DNA of 64,000 nucleotides from Pseudomonas sp. DTU12.3 (GCF_004124275.1 NZ_CP027218.1:6040501-6104500), one strand, 5' to 3'. Counted from the first letter of the stretch, positions 1-9,116 are shown. The notes: generated by a model from the sequence alone, not told the origin. Numbers and translations: made by a program.

Positions 1-293
1 CTGTGCGTATCCTGGGGTTGTGCAACCTGCTGATAGCGGTTCATGGATGACCTCATTTGCCTCGATAGATAAATTTTTTCTGACTTTCTGTGACTTTTTT
101 GTGTCGAGCCGACAAGTGGCTCTTCACTGTTACACCTTGCGCAAAGCCTTATTACACCGCACTTGTGTCCGACAATCGCGTCAATCTGCCGCTTATTTGG
201 TTCCGTTGCCCACAAGCTGAATCGACCAACGGACTCAGAAGGGACAAAAAAGCTGTTATAAAGTTGCGCGCTATCACTGAAGAGCCACGCCTA
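1..293. other. Non-coding region upstream of the NlpC/P60 gene
   Basis: I see no convincing gene here. The stretch around 60-110 is AT- and T-rich and probably holds the promoter of the peptidase gene that starts at 294. An in-frame extension upstream of 294 is open back to position 90, but the residues it adds look random, and the signal peptide begins exactly at the ATG at 294. Confidence 0.5.
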
Positions 294-917
294 ATGCGAC
301 CATTTTTCAAGACATGGCTAACCATCTGCCTATTAATGCCACTGGCCGCCCACGCCACCAATCGTGAGCAACGTCTTCCCAACGTTAACGGCTTCACCCC
401 TAAATCCCATGCTTCGGCTCCATCGAGCAAAAGCAGCAAAAGCAAAACCACCACGCTGAGCAGCAAGAGCCACAGCAAGCTGGTGCCACCGATGGCGAGC
501 AAGGAAAGCAGCAATGTGCTGAGCCGTGCGGTGAACGTCCTCGGTACACCTTATCGTTGGGGCGGCAGCAGCCCAAGTAAAGGCTTCGATTGCAGCGGCC
601 TGGTGAAATACGCGTTCAACGACGCCACGTTCGACCTGCCACGCACCTCCAACGCCATGGCCAGCGGCCACGGCGAGAAAGTCGAGCGCAAGGATCTGAA
701 GCCGGGCGACCTGATTTTCTTCAACATCAAGAGCCGTCGGGTCAACCACGTTGCCATCTACCTGGGCAACGACCGCTTCATCCACGCCCCGCGTCGTGGC
801 AAAGCGGTGAGCATCGATACGCTGAACAAGCCGTATTGGGAACAGCATTACGTGGTTGCCAAGCGCGTGTTGCCGAAAGAGCCTGCGAGCAAGCAGATGC
901 GCGTCGTTCAGCGCTAA
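294..917 (+). CDS. NlpC/P60 family cell-wall peptidase (C40)
   Basis: A 207-residue exported peptidase that probably cleaves stem peptides of peptidoglycan in the periplasm. The ATG at 294 begins a classic signal peptide (MRPFFKTWLTICLLMPLAAHA). A Ser/Lys-rich linker follows to about residue 70, then the NlpC/P60 domain. The catalytic cysteine lies in DCSGLVKYAF, the catalytic histidine in NHVAIYLG, and the third polar residue probably in the FIHAPRRG segment. The upstream in-frame extension to 90 is rejected because the signal peptide would then be internal. The gene stands alone and converges on pilT, with a REP pair between them. The physiological substrate cannot be read from sequence. 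Confidence 0.9.
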   Translation: MRPFFKTWLTICLLMPLAAHATNREQRLPNVNGFTPKSHASAPSSKSSKSKTTTLSSKSHSKLVPPMASKESSNVLSRAVNVLGTPYRWGGSSPSKGFDCSGLVKYAFNDATFDLPRTSNAMASGHGEKVERKDLKPGDLIFFNIKSRRVNHVAIYLGNDRFIHAPRRGKAVSIDTLNKPYWEQHYVVAKRVLPKEPASKQMRVVQR

Positions 918-930
918 GTCTTCGAAGCAA

Positions 931-1013
931 GATCAAAAGATCGCAGCCTGCGGCAGCTCCTGCAATTGGAATGCATTTCCCTGTAGGAGCTGCCGAAGGC
1001 TGCGATCTTTTGC
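931..1013. repeat. REP pair (REPIN), GTAGGAGCTGC family
   Basis: Two inverted copies of the Pseudomonas REP unit GTAGGAGCTGCCG...GCTGCGATC face each other around a short spacer in the convergent gap between the NlpC gene and pilT. The same unit recurs at seven other sites in this window. It can fold into a long hairpin and may protect the 3' ends of both transcripts. Confidence 0.85.
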
Positions 1014-1022
1014 TTTTGGCGT

Positions 1023-2057
1023 TTAAAAATTATCCGGCGTACGCGCCTTCTCCCGCGCATGCTCGCGGCTGATCAAGCCTTTGGTCACCAGATCCTTCAG
1101 GCACATATCCAGTGTCTGCATCCCCAGCGAGCCACCGGTCTGAATCGCCGAGTACATCTGCGCCACCTTGTCTTCGCGGATCAGGTTGCGGATCGCCGAC
1201 GTCCCCAGCATGATCTCGTGCGCCGCCACCCGTCCGCCGCCGATCTTCTTGATCAGCGTCTGCGAGACCACCGCCAGCAACGACTCCGAGAGCATCGAGC
1301 GGACCATCGACTTCTCGTCACCGGGGAACACATCCACCACCCGGTCGATGGTTTTCGCCGCTGAAGTCGTGTGCAGCGTGCCAAACACCAAATGCCCGGT
1401 CTCGGCAGCAGTCAGCGCCAGGCGAATGGTTTCCAGATCGCGCATCTCACCGACCAGGATCACGTCCGGGTCCTCCCGCAGCGCCGAGCGCAAGGCCGTG
1501 GCGAAGCTGCGGGTATCACGGTGGACTTCACGCTGATTGATCAGGCATTTGCGCGATTCGTGAACGAATTCGATCGGATCTTCAATGGTCAGGATGTGGT
1601 GATGGCGATGGGTGTTGAGGTAGTCGATCATCGCCGCCAGTGTGGTCGACTTGCCCGAACCGGTCGGCCCGGTGACCAGCACCAGCCCACGCGGCGCATC
1701 GGTGATCTTGCGGAAGACATCGCCCATGGCGAGGTCTTCCATGCTCAGCACTTTCGACGGGATGGTGCGAAACACCGCCCCCGCGCCACGGTTCTGGTTA
1801 AAGGCGTTAACCCGAAACCGCGCGACACCGGGGACTTCGAAGGAAAAGTCGGTTTCCAGATGTTTCTCGAAGTCGACCCGCTGGGTGTCGTTCATGATGT
1901 CGTAGATCAATTCGTGCACTTGCTTGTGATCCAGCGCCGGCAGATTGATCCGCCGCACATCACCATCGACGCGGATCATCGGCGGCAGACCGGCCGACAG
2001 GTGCAGGTCGGAAGCTCCCTGTTTGGCGCTGAAGGCCAGCAGTTCAGTGATATCCAT
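1023..2057 (-). CDS. pilT: Type IV pilus retraction ATPase PilT
   Basis: A hexameric cytoplasmic ATPase that powers pilus retraction and twitching motility. It has 344 residues, the usual PilT length. Walker A GPTGSGKST lies at residues 130-138, the Walker B segment around VILVGEMRDLET, the His box in GTLHTTSA, and the PilT hallmark AIRNLIREDK near the C-terminus. I chose the ATG at 2057 (MDITELLAF): the frame stays open 41 codons further, but those residues do not resemble PilT and overlap the start of the divergent yggS gene. pilU, which often follows pilT in Pseudomonas, is absent here. The next gene downstream is the convergent NlpC peptidase. Confidence 0.96.
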   Translation of the reverse strand: MDITELLAFSAKQGASDLHLSAGLPPMIRVDGDVRRINLPALDHKQVHELIYDIMNDTQRVDFEKHLETDFSFEVPGVARFRVNAFNQNRGAGAVFRTIPSKVLSMEDLAMGDVFRKITDAPRGLVLVTGPTGSGKSTTLAAMIDYLNTHRHHHILTIEDPIEFVHESRKCLINQREVHRDTRSFATALRSALREDPDVILVGEMRDLETIRLALTAAETGHLVFGTLHTTSAAKTIDRVVDVFPGDEKSMVRSMLSESLLAVVSQTLIKKIGGGRVAAHEIMLGTSAIRNLIREDKVAQMYSAIQTGGSLGMQTLDMCLKDLVTKGLISREHAREKARTPDNF

Positions 2058-2113
2058 AGCGCTCCTCAATTCCAGTAGAATGCCGCGAACCTTCAGACCG
2101 CCGGCGCCTCTTG

Positions 2114-2800
2114 ATGTCCACGATAGCAGACAACATTCTCCACGTTGGTTCGCGCATCCAGACCGCGATCCAAGCCGCACACCGTCCTGAAAACAGCGTT
2201 CAATTGCTCGCCGTGAGCAAGACCAAGCCTGCCGAGGCCTTGCGCGAAGCGTACGCCGCCGGCCTGCGTGACTTTGGCGAGAATTACTTGCAGGAAGCCT
2301 TGGGCAAACAGCTCGACCTGGCCGATCTGCCCTTGATCTGGCACTTCATCGGCCCCATTCAATCGAACAAGACTCGGGCGATTGCCGAGCATTTCGACTG
2401 GGTGCACTCCGTGGATCGCCTGAAAATCGCTCAACGTCTGTCTGAACAGCGCTCGGCCGAACTGCCGCCGCTGAACATCTGCATTCAGGTCAACGTCAGC
2501 GGTGAAGCCAGCAAATCTGGCTGCACCCCGGCCGATCTGCCGGCTCTGGCTGCCGCGATCAGCGCTTTGCCGCGCCTGCAACTGCGCGGTTTGATGGCGA
2601 TTCCCGAGCCGACTGAAGATCGCGCCGAGCAAGACGCGGCCTTCGCCGCCGTGCAGAAGTTGCAGGCGAGCCTCGGCTTACCACTCGACACACTGTCCAT
2701 GGGCATGAGCCACGACCTTGAGTCGGCCATTGCCCAAGGCGCCACTTGGGTTCGTATCGGTACGGCCCTGTTTGGCGCCCGCGATTATTCCCAGTCTTGA
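2114..2800 (+). CDS. yggS: YggS-family PLP homeostasis protein
   Basis: A 228-residue pyridoxal-phosphate carrier of the YggS/PROSC family. It binds PLP without known catalysis and helps keep vitamin B6 and amino-acid pools balanced. The PLP-binding lysine lies in LLAVSKTKP near residue 35. GENYLQEAL and the C-terminal RIGTALFG are family signatures. The preferred start is the ATG at 2114; a TTG directly before it is in frame. The gene is divergent from pilT with only 56 bp between the starts. It leads a yggS-proC-yggT-yggU operon, an arrangement conserved in gammaproteobacteria. Confidence 0.95.
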   Translation: MSTIADNILHVGSRIQTAIQAAHRPENSVQLLAVSKTKPAEALREAYAAGLRDFGENYLQEALGKQLDLADLPLIWHFIGPIQSNKTRAIAEHFDWVHSVDRLKIAQRLSEQRSAELPPLNICIQVNVSGEASKSGCTPADLPALAAAISALPRLQLRGLMAIPEPTEDRAEQDAAFAAVQKLQASLGLPLDTLSMGMSHDLESAIAQGATWVRIGTALFGARDYSQS

Positions 2801-2823
2801 ACGTTTCCAGATAAGGACCACAC

Positions 2824-3642
2824 ATGAGCAACACACGTATTGCGTTTATCGGTGCGGGCAACATGGCGGCCAGTCTGATTGGCGGCCTGCGCGCCAAGGG
2901 TCTGGAAGCGGCGCAGATCCGCGCCAGCGACCCGGGTGAAGAAACCCGCGCCAAGGTCAGCGCCGAACACGGCATCGAAACCTTTGCCGACAACGCCCAG
3001 GCCATCGACGGCGTCGATGTGATTGTGCTGGCAGTCAAGCCGCAGGCGATGAAAGCCGTGTGCGAGGCGATTCGCCCAAGCCTGAAACCCAATCAACTGG
3101 TGGTCTCCATCGCGGCTGGCATCACTTGCGCGAGCATGACCGCGTGGCTCGGCGAGCAGCCGATCGTGCGCTGCATGCCGAACACCCCGGCGCTGCTGCG
3201 TCAGGGCGTCAGCGGTCTGTACGCGACCAGCGAAGTCACCGCCGAACAGCGTCAGCAAGCTGAAGAACTGCTGTCTGCCGTGGGCATCGCCCTGTGGCTG
3301 AACGAAGAACAGCAACTGGACGCGGTCACTGCGGTGTCCGGCTCCGGTCCGGCGTATTTCTTCCTGTTGATCGAAGCCATGACCGCCGCCGGCGTCAAAC
3401 TCGGCCTGCCAAAAGACATCGCTGAACAGCTGACCCTGCAAACCGCACTCGGCGCCGCGCACATGGCCGCCTCCAGCGACGTTGACGCAGCCGAACTGCG
3501 TCGTCGCGTGACCTCGCCAAATGGCACCACAGAAGCTGCAATCAAATCATTCCAGGCCAATGGCTTCGAAGCCCTGGTCGAAACCGCACTCGGCGCCGCC
3601 GCGCACCGCTCGGCCGAAATGGCCGAACAACTGGGCAAATAA
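2824..3642 (+). CDS. proC: Pyrroline-5-carboxylate reductase
   Basis: Catalyses the last step of proline synthesis, reducing 1-pyrroline-5-carboxylate with NAD(P)H in the cytoplasm. The 272-residue length is typical. The N-terminal Rossmann motif is IGAGNMAASL, and the C-terminal dimerisation domain contains the family signature around SGSGPAYFFLLIEAM and the RRRVTSPNGTTEAA segment. A Shine-Dalgarno-like AAGGAC lies just upstream. The gene sits 23 bp after yggS and 10 bp before yggT, so the three are surely cotranscribed. Confidence 0.97.
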   Translation: MSNTRIAFIGAGNMAASLIGGLRAKGLEAAQIRASDPGEETRAKVSAEHGIETFADNAQAIDGVDVIVLAVKPQAMKAVCEAIRPSLKPNQLVVSIAAGITCASMTAWLGEQPIVRCMPNTPALLRQGVSGLYATSEVTAEQRQQAEELLSAVGIALWLNEEQQLDAVTAVSGSGPAYFFLLIEAMTAAGVKLGLPKDIAEQLTLQTALGAAHMAASSDVDAAELRRRVTSPNGTTEAAIKSFQANGFEALVETALGAAAHRSAEMAEQLGK

Positions 3643-3652
3643 GGAGCCTTAC

Positions 3653-4243
3653 ATGATTGGATTGAACACTGCAGCGGTTTACGTGCTGCAAACCCTCGGC
3701 AGCCTTTACCTGCTGATCGTGCTGCTGCGTTTCGTGCTGCAATTGGTGCGGGCGAACTTCTACAACCCGCTGTGCCAGTTCATCGTCAAAGCGACCCAGC
3801 CACTGCTCAAGCCGCTGCGTCGAATCATCCCGAGCTTGTTCGGCCTCGACATGTCGTCGCTGGTATTGGCGATTCTGGTGCAACTGGCGCTGATGGCGCT
3901 GACCCTGCTGCTGACTTACGGCACCACCGGTAACCCGCTGCAACTGTTCATCTGGTCGATCATTGGTGTGACCGCGCTGTTCCTGAAGATTTTCTTCTTC
4001 GCCCTGATCATCAGCGTGATTCTGTCGTGGGTCGCGCCGGGCAGCCACAATCCGGGTGCTGAACTGGTCAACCAGATCTGCGAGCCAGCGCTGGCACCGT
4101 TCCGCAAAATCCTGCCAAACCTTGGCGGTCTGGATCTGTCGCCGATCTTCGCCTTCCTCGCGCTGAAGCTGATCGACATGCTGGTGATCAACAATCTGGC
4201 AGCGATGACGATGATGCCGGAAATCCTCCGCCTGCTGATGTGA
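3653..4243 (+). CDS. yggT: YggT family inner-membrane protein
   Basis: A 196-residue integral membrane protein with two YggT domains, each a pair of hydrophobic helices around a conserved polar segment (FYNPLCQFIVKATQPLLKPLRRIIP, near residues 40-65, and a related NQICEPALAPFRKILPNLGG in the second half). Family members have been linked to osmotic tolerance and division-plane functions, but no reaction is known. A GGAG ribosome site precedes the ATG at 3653. The stop overlaps the GTG start of yggU, indicating translational coupling. Confidence 0.92.
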   Translation: MIGLNTAAVYVLQTLGSLYLLIVLLRFVLQLVRANFYNPLCQFIVKATQPLLKPLRRIIPSLFGLDMSSLVLAILVQLALMALTLLLTYGTTGNPLQLFIWSIIGVTALFLKIFFFALIISVILSWVAPGSHNPGAELVNQICEPALAPFRKILPNLGGLDLSPIFAFLALKLIDMLVINNLAAMTMMPEILRLLM

Positions 4244-4533
4244 GCTGGTTCCGATGGGACGGTGACGACTTGATCCTCGAGTGTCACCTGCAACCGGCAG
4301 CCCGCAGCGATGACTTCGCCGGGCTGCACGGTGATCGTCTGAAGATCCGCCTGACCGCGCCGCCGGTCGAGGGCAAGGCCAATGCTTGTCTGATGGGCTT
4401 TCTGGCCAAGGCGTTTGGCGTTTCGAAAAGCCAGGTCAGTTTGCTCAGTGGCGAGCTGAACCGGCAGAAGCGAGTGAAAATCTGCTCGCCGAAGAAGTTG
4501 CCGGATTTGCCTGACCTGGTGCGCCCAAACTGA
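4240..4533 (+). CDS. yggU: DUF167 family protein YggU
   Basis: A 97-residue protein of the DUF167/YggU family, of unknown function and almost always encoded next to yggT. The conserved core RLTAPPVEGKANACLMGFLAK and the following SQVSLLSGELNRQKRVKI segment are the family signature. It starts at a GTG (4240) that overlaps the yggT stop codon by four bases. It is the last gene of the yggS-proC-yggT-yggU unit; a REP palindrome follows. Confidence 0.9.
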   Translation: MSWFRWDGDDLILECHLQPAARSDDFAGLHGDRLKIRLTAPPVEGKANACLMGFLAKAFGVSKSQVSLLSGELNRQKRVKICSPKKLPDLPDLVRPN

Positions 4534-4550
4534 AGCACCGAGTCGCCCCA

Positions 4551-4614
4551 TTCGCGAGCAAGCCCGCTCCCACATTGGAATGCGATCCCCTGTGGGAGCG
4601 GGCTTGCTCGCGAA
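4551..4614. repeat. REP pair, TGTGGGAGCGGGCTTGCTCGCGAA family
   Basis: Two inverted units (TTCGCGAGCAAGCCCGCTCC and its complement) separated by about 16 bases make a near-perfect hairpin between yggU and metX. This is the second of several REP families in the window. Confidence 0.85.
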
Positions 4615-4719
4615 TGGCCGCACCTCGGTCAGAAGCGAACACATCAGGGCCCGATCGTTGCTTGCCGCTAACCCCCCCGGTCTTTAGACTTACGCCTCAT
4701 TTCAACGAGAGCAGGGTCG

Positions 4720-5859
4720 ATGCCAACTGCCTTTCCCCCCGATTCTGTTGGTCTGGTGACGCCGCAAACCGCGCACTTCAGCGAACCGCTGGCGCTGGCC
4801 TGCGGCCGTTCGCTGGCCGCCTATGACCTGATCTATGAAACCTATGGCACGCTGAACGCGCAAGCGAGCAACGCCGTGCTGATTTGCCACGCCTTGTCCG
4901 GCCATCATCACGCGGCCGGCTATCACAGCGTCGACGACCGCAAGCCCGGTTGGTGGGACAGCTGCATCGGCCCCGGCAAACCGATCGACACCAGCAAGTT
5001 CTTCGTGGTCAGCCTGAACAACCTCGGCGGCTGCAACGGCTCTACCGGCCCGAGCAGCATCAACCCGGAGACCGGCAAGCCGTTCGGTGCCGACTTCCCG
5101 GTACTCACCGTGGAAGACTGGGTGCACAGCCAGGCGCATCTCGCCGACCTGCTCGGCATCGGCCAGTGGGCGGCAGTGATTGGCGGCAGTCTCGGCGGCA
5201 TGCAGGCGTTGCAATGGACCATCACCTATCCAGATCGCGTGCGTCACTGCCTGGCCATCGCCTCGGCGCCGAAGCTGTCGGCGCAGAACATCGCCTTCAA
5301 CGAAGTCGCGCGTCAGGCGATCCTCACTGACCCGGAATTCCACGGCGGCTCGTTCCAGGAAGCGGGCGTGATTCCCAAGCGCGGCTTGATGCTGGCGCGC
5401 ATGGTCGGCCACATCACCTACCTGTCCGACGATTCGATGGGCGAAAAATTCGGCCGCGGCCTGAAGAGCGAAAAGCTCAACTACGACTTCCACAGTGTCG
5501 AGTTCCAGGTCGAAAGCTACCTGCGTTATCAGGGCGAAGAGTTCTCGGGCCGTTTCGATGCCAACACCTATCTGTTGATGACCAAGGCGCTGGATTACTT
5601 CGATCCGGCGGCGAACTTCGACGATGACCTGGCGAAAACCTTTGCAAACGCCACGGCCAAGTTCTGCGTGATGTCATTCACCACTGACTGGCGCTTTTCC
5701 CCGGCACGTTCGCGTGAGCTGGTGGATGCGTTGATGGCCGCGCGCAAAGACGTCAGCTATCTGGAAATCGACGCACCGCAGGGCCACGACGCCTTCCTGA
5801 TTCCGATCCCGCGCTACTTGCAGGCGTTCGGCAATTACATGAACCGCATCACGTTGTGA
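4720..5859 (+). CDS. metX: Homoserine O-acyltransferase MetX (probably succinyl-specific)
   Basis: Activates homoserine by O-acylation as the first committed step of methionine synthesis. The 379-residue alpha/beta hydrolase fold protein has the nucleophile serine in GGSLGGMQAL and the catalytic histidine near the C-terminus in APQGHDAFLI. LICHALSGHHHAAGY and NNLGGCNGSTGP are strong MetX signatures. Pseudomonas MetX enzymes are reported to prefer succinyl-CoA, but I cannot decide the acyl donor from sequence alone. metW follows after 7 bp, the conserved pairing in proteobacteria. Confidence 0.95.
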   Translation: MPTAFPPDSVGLVTPQTAHFSEPLALACGRSLAAYDLIYETYGTLNAQASNAVLICHALSGHHHAAGYHSVDDRKPGWWDSCIGPGKPIDTSKFFVVSLNNLGGCNGSTGPSSINPETGKPFGADFPVLTVEDWVHSQAHLADLLGIGQWAAVIGGSLGGMQALQWTITYPDRVRHCLAIASAPKLSAQNIAFNEVARQAILTDPEFHGGSFQEAGVIPKRGLMLARMVGHITYLSDDSMGEKFGRGLKSEKLNYDFHSVEFQVESYLRYQGEEFSGRFDANTYLLMTKALDYFDPAANFDDDLAKTFANATAKFCVMSFTTDWRFSPARSRELVDALMAARKDVSYLEIDAPQGHDAFLIPIPRYLQAFGNYMNRITL

Positions 5860-5866
5860 GAAAGCC

Positions 5867-6487
5867 ATGAGAGCTGATCTGGAAATCATCCAGGAATGGA
5901 TCCCCGCCGGCAGCCGCGTCCTCGACCTCGGTTGCGGTGACGGCGAGCTGCTGACCTGGCTGCGCGACAACAAGAACGTCACCGGTTATGGCCTGGAAAA
6001 CGACGCCGACAACATCGCCGAGTGCGTGGCCAAAGGCATCAACGTCATCGAGCAGGATCTGGACAAGGGGCTGGGCAACTTCGCCAGCAACAGTTTCGAC
6101 ATCGTCGTCATGACCCAGGCCCTGCAAGCCGTGCACTACCCGGACAAGATCCTCGACGAAATGCTCCGGGTCGGTCGCCAATGCATCATCACGTTCCCCA
6201 ACTTCGGCCACTGGCGCTGCCGCTGGTATCTGGCGAGCAAGGGCCGCATGCCAGTTTCCGAGTTTCTGCCGTACACCTGGTACAACACGCCGAACATCCA
6301 CTTCTGCACCTTCGAAGATTTTGAAGAACTTTGCCGCGAACGTGATGCGAAGGTCATTGATCGGCTTGCCGTGGATCAACAGCACCGCCACGGGTGGGCC
6401 AGTAAGCTATGGCCTAATCTGTTAGGTGAGATCGGTATCTACCGCGTCAGCAGCCCGCAGCTTGCAGACCACAAAGTCGCGGTCTGA
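5867..6487 (+). CDS. metW: Methionine biosynthesis protein MetW
   Basis: A 206-residue Rossmann-fold methyltransferase-like protein with a SAM-binding glycine motif (VLDLGCGDGELL) near residue 20. MetW is always found beside metX and is thought to assist or modulate the acyltransferase; its own chemistry is not settled. Family marks include QALQAVHYPDKILDEMLRVG and the YTWYNTPNIHFCTFEDFE stretch. It is tightly spaced after metX and followed 26 bp later by the DUF4426 gene. Confidence 0.93.
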   Translation: MRADLEIIQEWIPAGSRVLDLGCGDGELLTWLRDNKNVTGYGLENDADNIAECVAKGINVIEQDLDKGLGNFASNSFDIVVMTQALQAVHYPDKILDEMLRVGRQCIITFPNFGHWRCRWYLASKGRMPVSEFLPYTWYNTPNIHFCTFEDFEELCRERDAKVIDRLAVDQQHRHGWASKLWPNLLGEIGIYRVSSPQLADHKVAV

Positions 6488-6513
6488 GCCACGTCATTCC
6501 GAGGAGCACGATC

Positions 6514-6948
6514 ATGGGTCGTTTAACGTTGTTGTTATTGACTGCCTGCCTGAGTGCCAGCGCGCTGGCGGCCGACGTCATCAAAGGCGAGCGTCAGGAA
6601 ACCTTTGGCGACGTGACGGTGCACTACAACACTTTCAACTCGACATACCTGCAACCGGACATCGCCAAGGCTGCCGAGCTGATCCGCAGCAAGAATCAGG
6701 GCGTGATCAATGTCTCGGTGATCAAGGACGGCAAACCGCTGGTCGCCAGCGTCACTGGCACGGTCAAAGACCTGACCAGCCAGAGCGTGACGCTGAATTT
6801 CCGCCAGGTGACCGAACAAGGCGCGGTGTACTACATCGCCCAATATCCGGTGGAACAGCAGGAAACCCGCACCTTTGAAATCAAGGTGCAGAACGGCGAC
6901 AAGATCAACACCATCAATTTCAACCAAGAACTCTTTCCCGGCGAATGA
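6514..6948 (+). CDS. DUF4426 periplasmic protein
   Basis: A 144-residue exported protein with a signal peptide (MGRLTLLLLTACLSASALA) and a small beta-rich mature domain matching the DUF4426 pattern (VHYNTFNSTYLQPDIA, QGVINVSV). Function is unknown. The gene lies between metW and rdgB as in other Pseudomonas, and its stop codon overlaps the rdgB start (ATGATG), so it is part of the metXW-rdgB-hemW transcription unit. Confidence 0.88.
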   Translation: MGRLTLLLLTACLSASALAADVIKGERQETFGDVTVHYNTFNSTYLQPDIAKAAELIRSKNQGVINVSVIKDGKPLVASVTGTVKDLTSQSVTLNFRQVTEQGAVYYIAQYPVEQQETRTFEIKVQNGDKINTINFNQELFPGE

Positions 6949-7541
6949 TGAACATCAAGCAGCTCGTACTGGCCAGCCATAACGCCGGCAAACTCAAAGA
7001 ACTTCAGGCCATGCTCGGCGAATCGGTGCAACTGCGCTCGATTGGCGAGTGGAGCAAGGTCGAGCCGGAAGAAACCGGTCTGTCGTTCGTCGAGAACGCG
7101 ATCCTCAAGGCACGCAACGCTGCGCGCATTTCCGGGCTGCCGGCGCTGGCCGATGACTCGGGTCTGGCGGTGGATTTCCTCGGCGGTGCGCCGGGCATCT
7201 ATTCGGCGCGTTATGCCGACGGCAAGGGCGATGCGGCGAACAACGTGAAACTGCTCGACGCCTTGAAGGACGTGCCGGAAGCCGAGCGCGGTGCGCAGTT
7301 CGTTTGCGTGCTGGCGCTGGTGCGTCACGCCGATGATCCGTTGCCGATCCTCTGTGAAGGCCTGTGGCACGGGCGGATTCTGACCGCTGCCAGCGGCGAA
7401 CACGGTTTCGGTTATGACCCGCTGTTCTGGGTGCCGGAGCGTGACGTGTCCAGCGCCGAATTGAGCCCGGCCGACAAGAACCAGATCAGCCACCGCGCCC
7501 GTGCAATGGATCTGCTGCGCCAGCGTCTGGGCTTGAAATGA
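6945..7541 (+). CDS. rdgB: XTP/dITP pyrophosphatase (non-canonical purine NTPase)
   Basis: Hydrolyses ITP, dITP and XTP to monophosphates, keeping deaminated purines out of DNA and RNA. The 198-residue length is standard. Motifs are the N-terminal SHNAGKLKEL, the acidic metal site ADDSGLAVDFLGGAPG, GIYSARYA and the C-terminal SHRARAMDLL. The ATG at 6945 overlaps the previous stop codon, and the gene's own stop overlaps the hemW start (ATGA). Confidence 0.97.
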   Translation: MMNIKQLVLASHNAGKLKELQAMLGESVQLRSIGEWSKVEPEETGLSFVENAILKARNAARISGLPALADDSGLAVDFLGGAPGIYSARYADGKGDAANNVKLLDALKDVPEAERGAQFVCVLALVRHADDPLPILCEGLWHGRILTAASGEHGFGYDPLFWVPERDVSSAELSPADKNQISHRARAMDLLRQRLGLK

Positions 7542-8743
7542 CCCGTGATTCTTCTGCGTCGTCGCTGATCGTCGGCGGCGCCGCCTCTTCGCCTCGGGCG
7601 CCGTTGCCGACGCTGCCGCCCCTGGCGCTGTACATCCACATCCCGTGGTGTGTGCGCAAATGCCCTTATTGCGATTTCAACTCGCACACCGCCAGCCCGG
7701 TGCTGCCGGAGCAGGAATACGTCGACGCCTTGCTGGCCGATCTCGATCAGGACCTGCATGCGGTTTACGGCCGTGAAATCAGCTCGATCTTCTTTGGCGG
7801 CGGTACGCCAAGCCTGTTCAGTGCAGAAGCACTTGGGCGTTTGCTCGAAGGCGTCGAGCAGCGCATTCCGTTTGCTCACGACATCGAAATCACCCTGGAG
7901 GCCAACCCGGGCACGTTCGAGCAAGAGAAGTTTGTCGCCTACCGCAAGCTGGGGATCAATCGCCTGTCGATCGGTATCCAGAGCTTCCAGCAGGAAAAGC
8001 TCAAGGCGCTCGGGCGGATTCACAACGGTGACGAAGCAGTGCGCGCGGCCGGGATGGCGCGTCAGGCCGGGTTCGATAACTTCAACCTCGACTTGATGCA
8101 CGGTTTGCCCGATCAGTCGCTGGACGATGCCTTGAGCGATCTGCGCCAGGCCATCGAACTGAATCCGACGCACATCTCCTGGTATCAGCTGACACTGGAG
8201 CCGAACACGGTGTTCTGGAATCAGCCGCCGGTGCTGCCGGAGGACGATACGTTGTGGGACATTCAAGAAGCTGGGCAGGCGTTGTTGGCCGAGCACGGTT
8301 ACGCGCAATACGAAGTGTCGGCTTATGCTCAGGCCGGGCGCCCGGCGCGGCATAACCTCAATTACTGGAGTTTTGGCGACTTCATCGGGATCGGCGCGGG
8401 TGCGCATGGCAAGCTCAGCCATCCCGACGGGCGCATCGTGCGCACTTGGAAAACCCGTTTGCCGAAGGACTATCTCAACCCGGCAAAAAGCTTCCAGGCT
8501 GGCGAAAAGGCGCTGACCAATGACGAGATGCCGTTCGAGTTTCTGATGAATGCTTTGCGCCTGACCGCTGGCGTCGAATCGCGCCTGTACCCGGAGCGTA
8601 CCGGGCTGTCGCTGGAAAGCCTCGCCGAAGGCCGGGCCGCGGCAGAACAAAGCGGTCTGTTGCAGGTCGAACCGTCACGTCTGGCGGCCACCGAGCGCGG
8701 ACAGCTGTTCCTCAACGACTTGCTGCAACAATTTCTGAACTGA
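7538..8743 (+). CDS. hemW: Radical SAM heme chaperone HemW
   Basis: A radical SAM protein that inserts or transfers heme to respiratory proteins; older annotations call it oxygen-independent coproporphyrinogen oxidase. The 401 residues contain the iron-sulfur ligand set in WCVRKCPYCDFNSH (CxxxCxxC), the SAM-binding GGGTPSL and the HemW-type NFNLDLMHGLP. A Pro/Ser/Ala-rich N-terminal extension of about 25 residues precedes the core. The gene is coupled to rdgB by a 4-bp overlap. Confidence 0.95.
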   Translation: MTRDSSASSLIVGGAASSPRAPLPTLPPLALYIHIPWCVRKCPYCDFNSHTASPVLPEQEYVDALLADLDQDLHAVYGREISSIFFGGGTPSLFSAEALGRLLEGVEQRIPFAHDIEITLEANPGTFEQEKFVAYRKLGINRLSIGIQSFQQEKLKALGRIHNGDEAVRAAGMARQAGFDNFNLDLMHGLPDQSLDDALSDLRQAIELNPTHISWYQLTLEPNTVFWNQPPVLPEDDTLWDIQEAGQALLAEHGYAQYEVSAYAQAGRPARHNLNYWSFGDFIGIGAGAHGKLSHPDGRIVRTWKTRLPKDYLNPAKSFQAGEKALTNDEMPFEFLMNALRLTAGVESRLYPERTGLSLESLAEGRAAAEQSGLLQVEPSRLAATERGQLFLNDLLQQFLN

Positions 8744-8777
8744 GCCCAACCTCAACTTCAGCCCCAAGGAAAACCGC

Positions 8778-9101
8778 ATGGATTTGATACTCGACCTGCT
8801 CGCCACCGTCTCCCGCTGGAGCCGCAGCAACCTCTCGGAAATCGCCCTGGCGCTGGTCGGCTGCCTGCTGGTGCTGTTCGGCGCCGACTTCAAAGGCTGG
8901 GTCGAGCAACGCTTGGGCAGCATCGCCGGCGCTTTGCGCATACCGCTGATGTCGCTGCTGTGCGTGATCGGCAGCGGCGCAGCACTGATCTACGCCACGC
9001 CGTGGGTGATCAAGGGTTTGAGCCAGTTCAACAACTACAGCCTGGCGCCCGTGCTGCTGGTAGTCCTCGTCCTCATCGGCGTAGTCGCCGACCGCCGCTA
9101 A
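8778..9101 (+). CDS. DUF3392 small membrane protein
   Basis: A 107-residue hydrophobic protein with three likely transmembrane helices (around residues 15-35, 50-75 and 82-104) and a short amphipathic N-terminus. It matches the DUF3392 family, common in Pseudomonas and Shewanella, function unknown. It is the last gene of the metX-to-hemW run and is followed by two REP palindromes. Confidence 0.82.
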   Translation: MDLILDLLATVSRWSRSNLSEIALALVGCLLVLFGADFKGWVEQRLGSIAGALRIPLMSLLCVIGSGAALIYATPWVIKGLSQFNNYSLAPVLLVVLVLIGVVADRR

Positions 9102-9116
9102 TACCACAGAACAACT

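Noticed and set aside
931..1013. REP palindromes considered as intrinsic terminators
   Set aside because: Most have no T-run after the stem. True terminators with T-runs exist separately at 12631-12664 and 39336-39372, next to REP elements. REPs may still affect mRNA stability.
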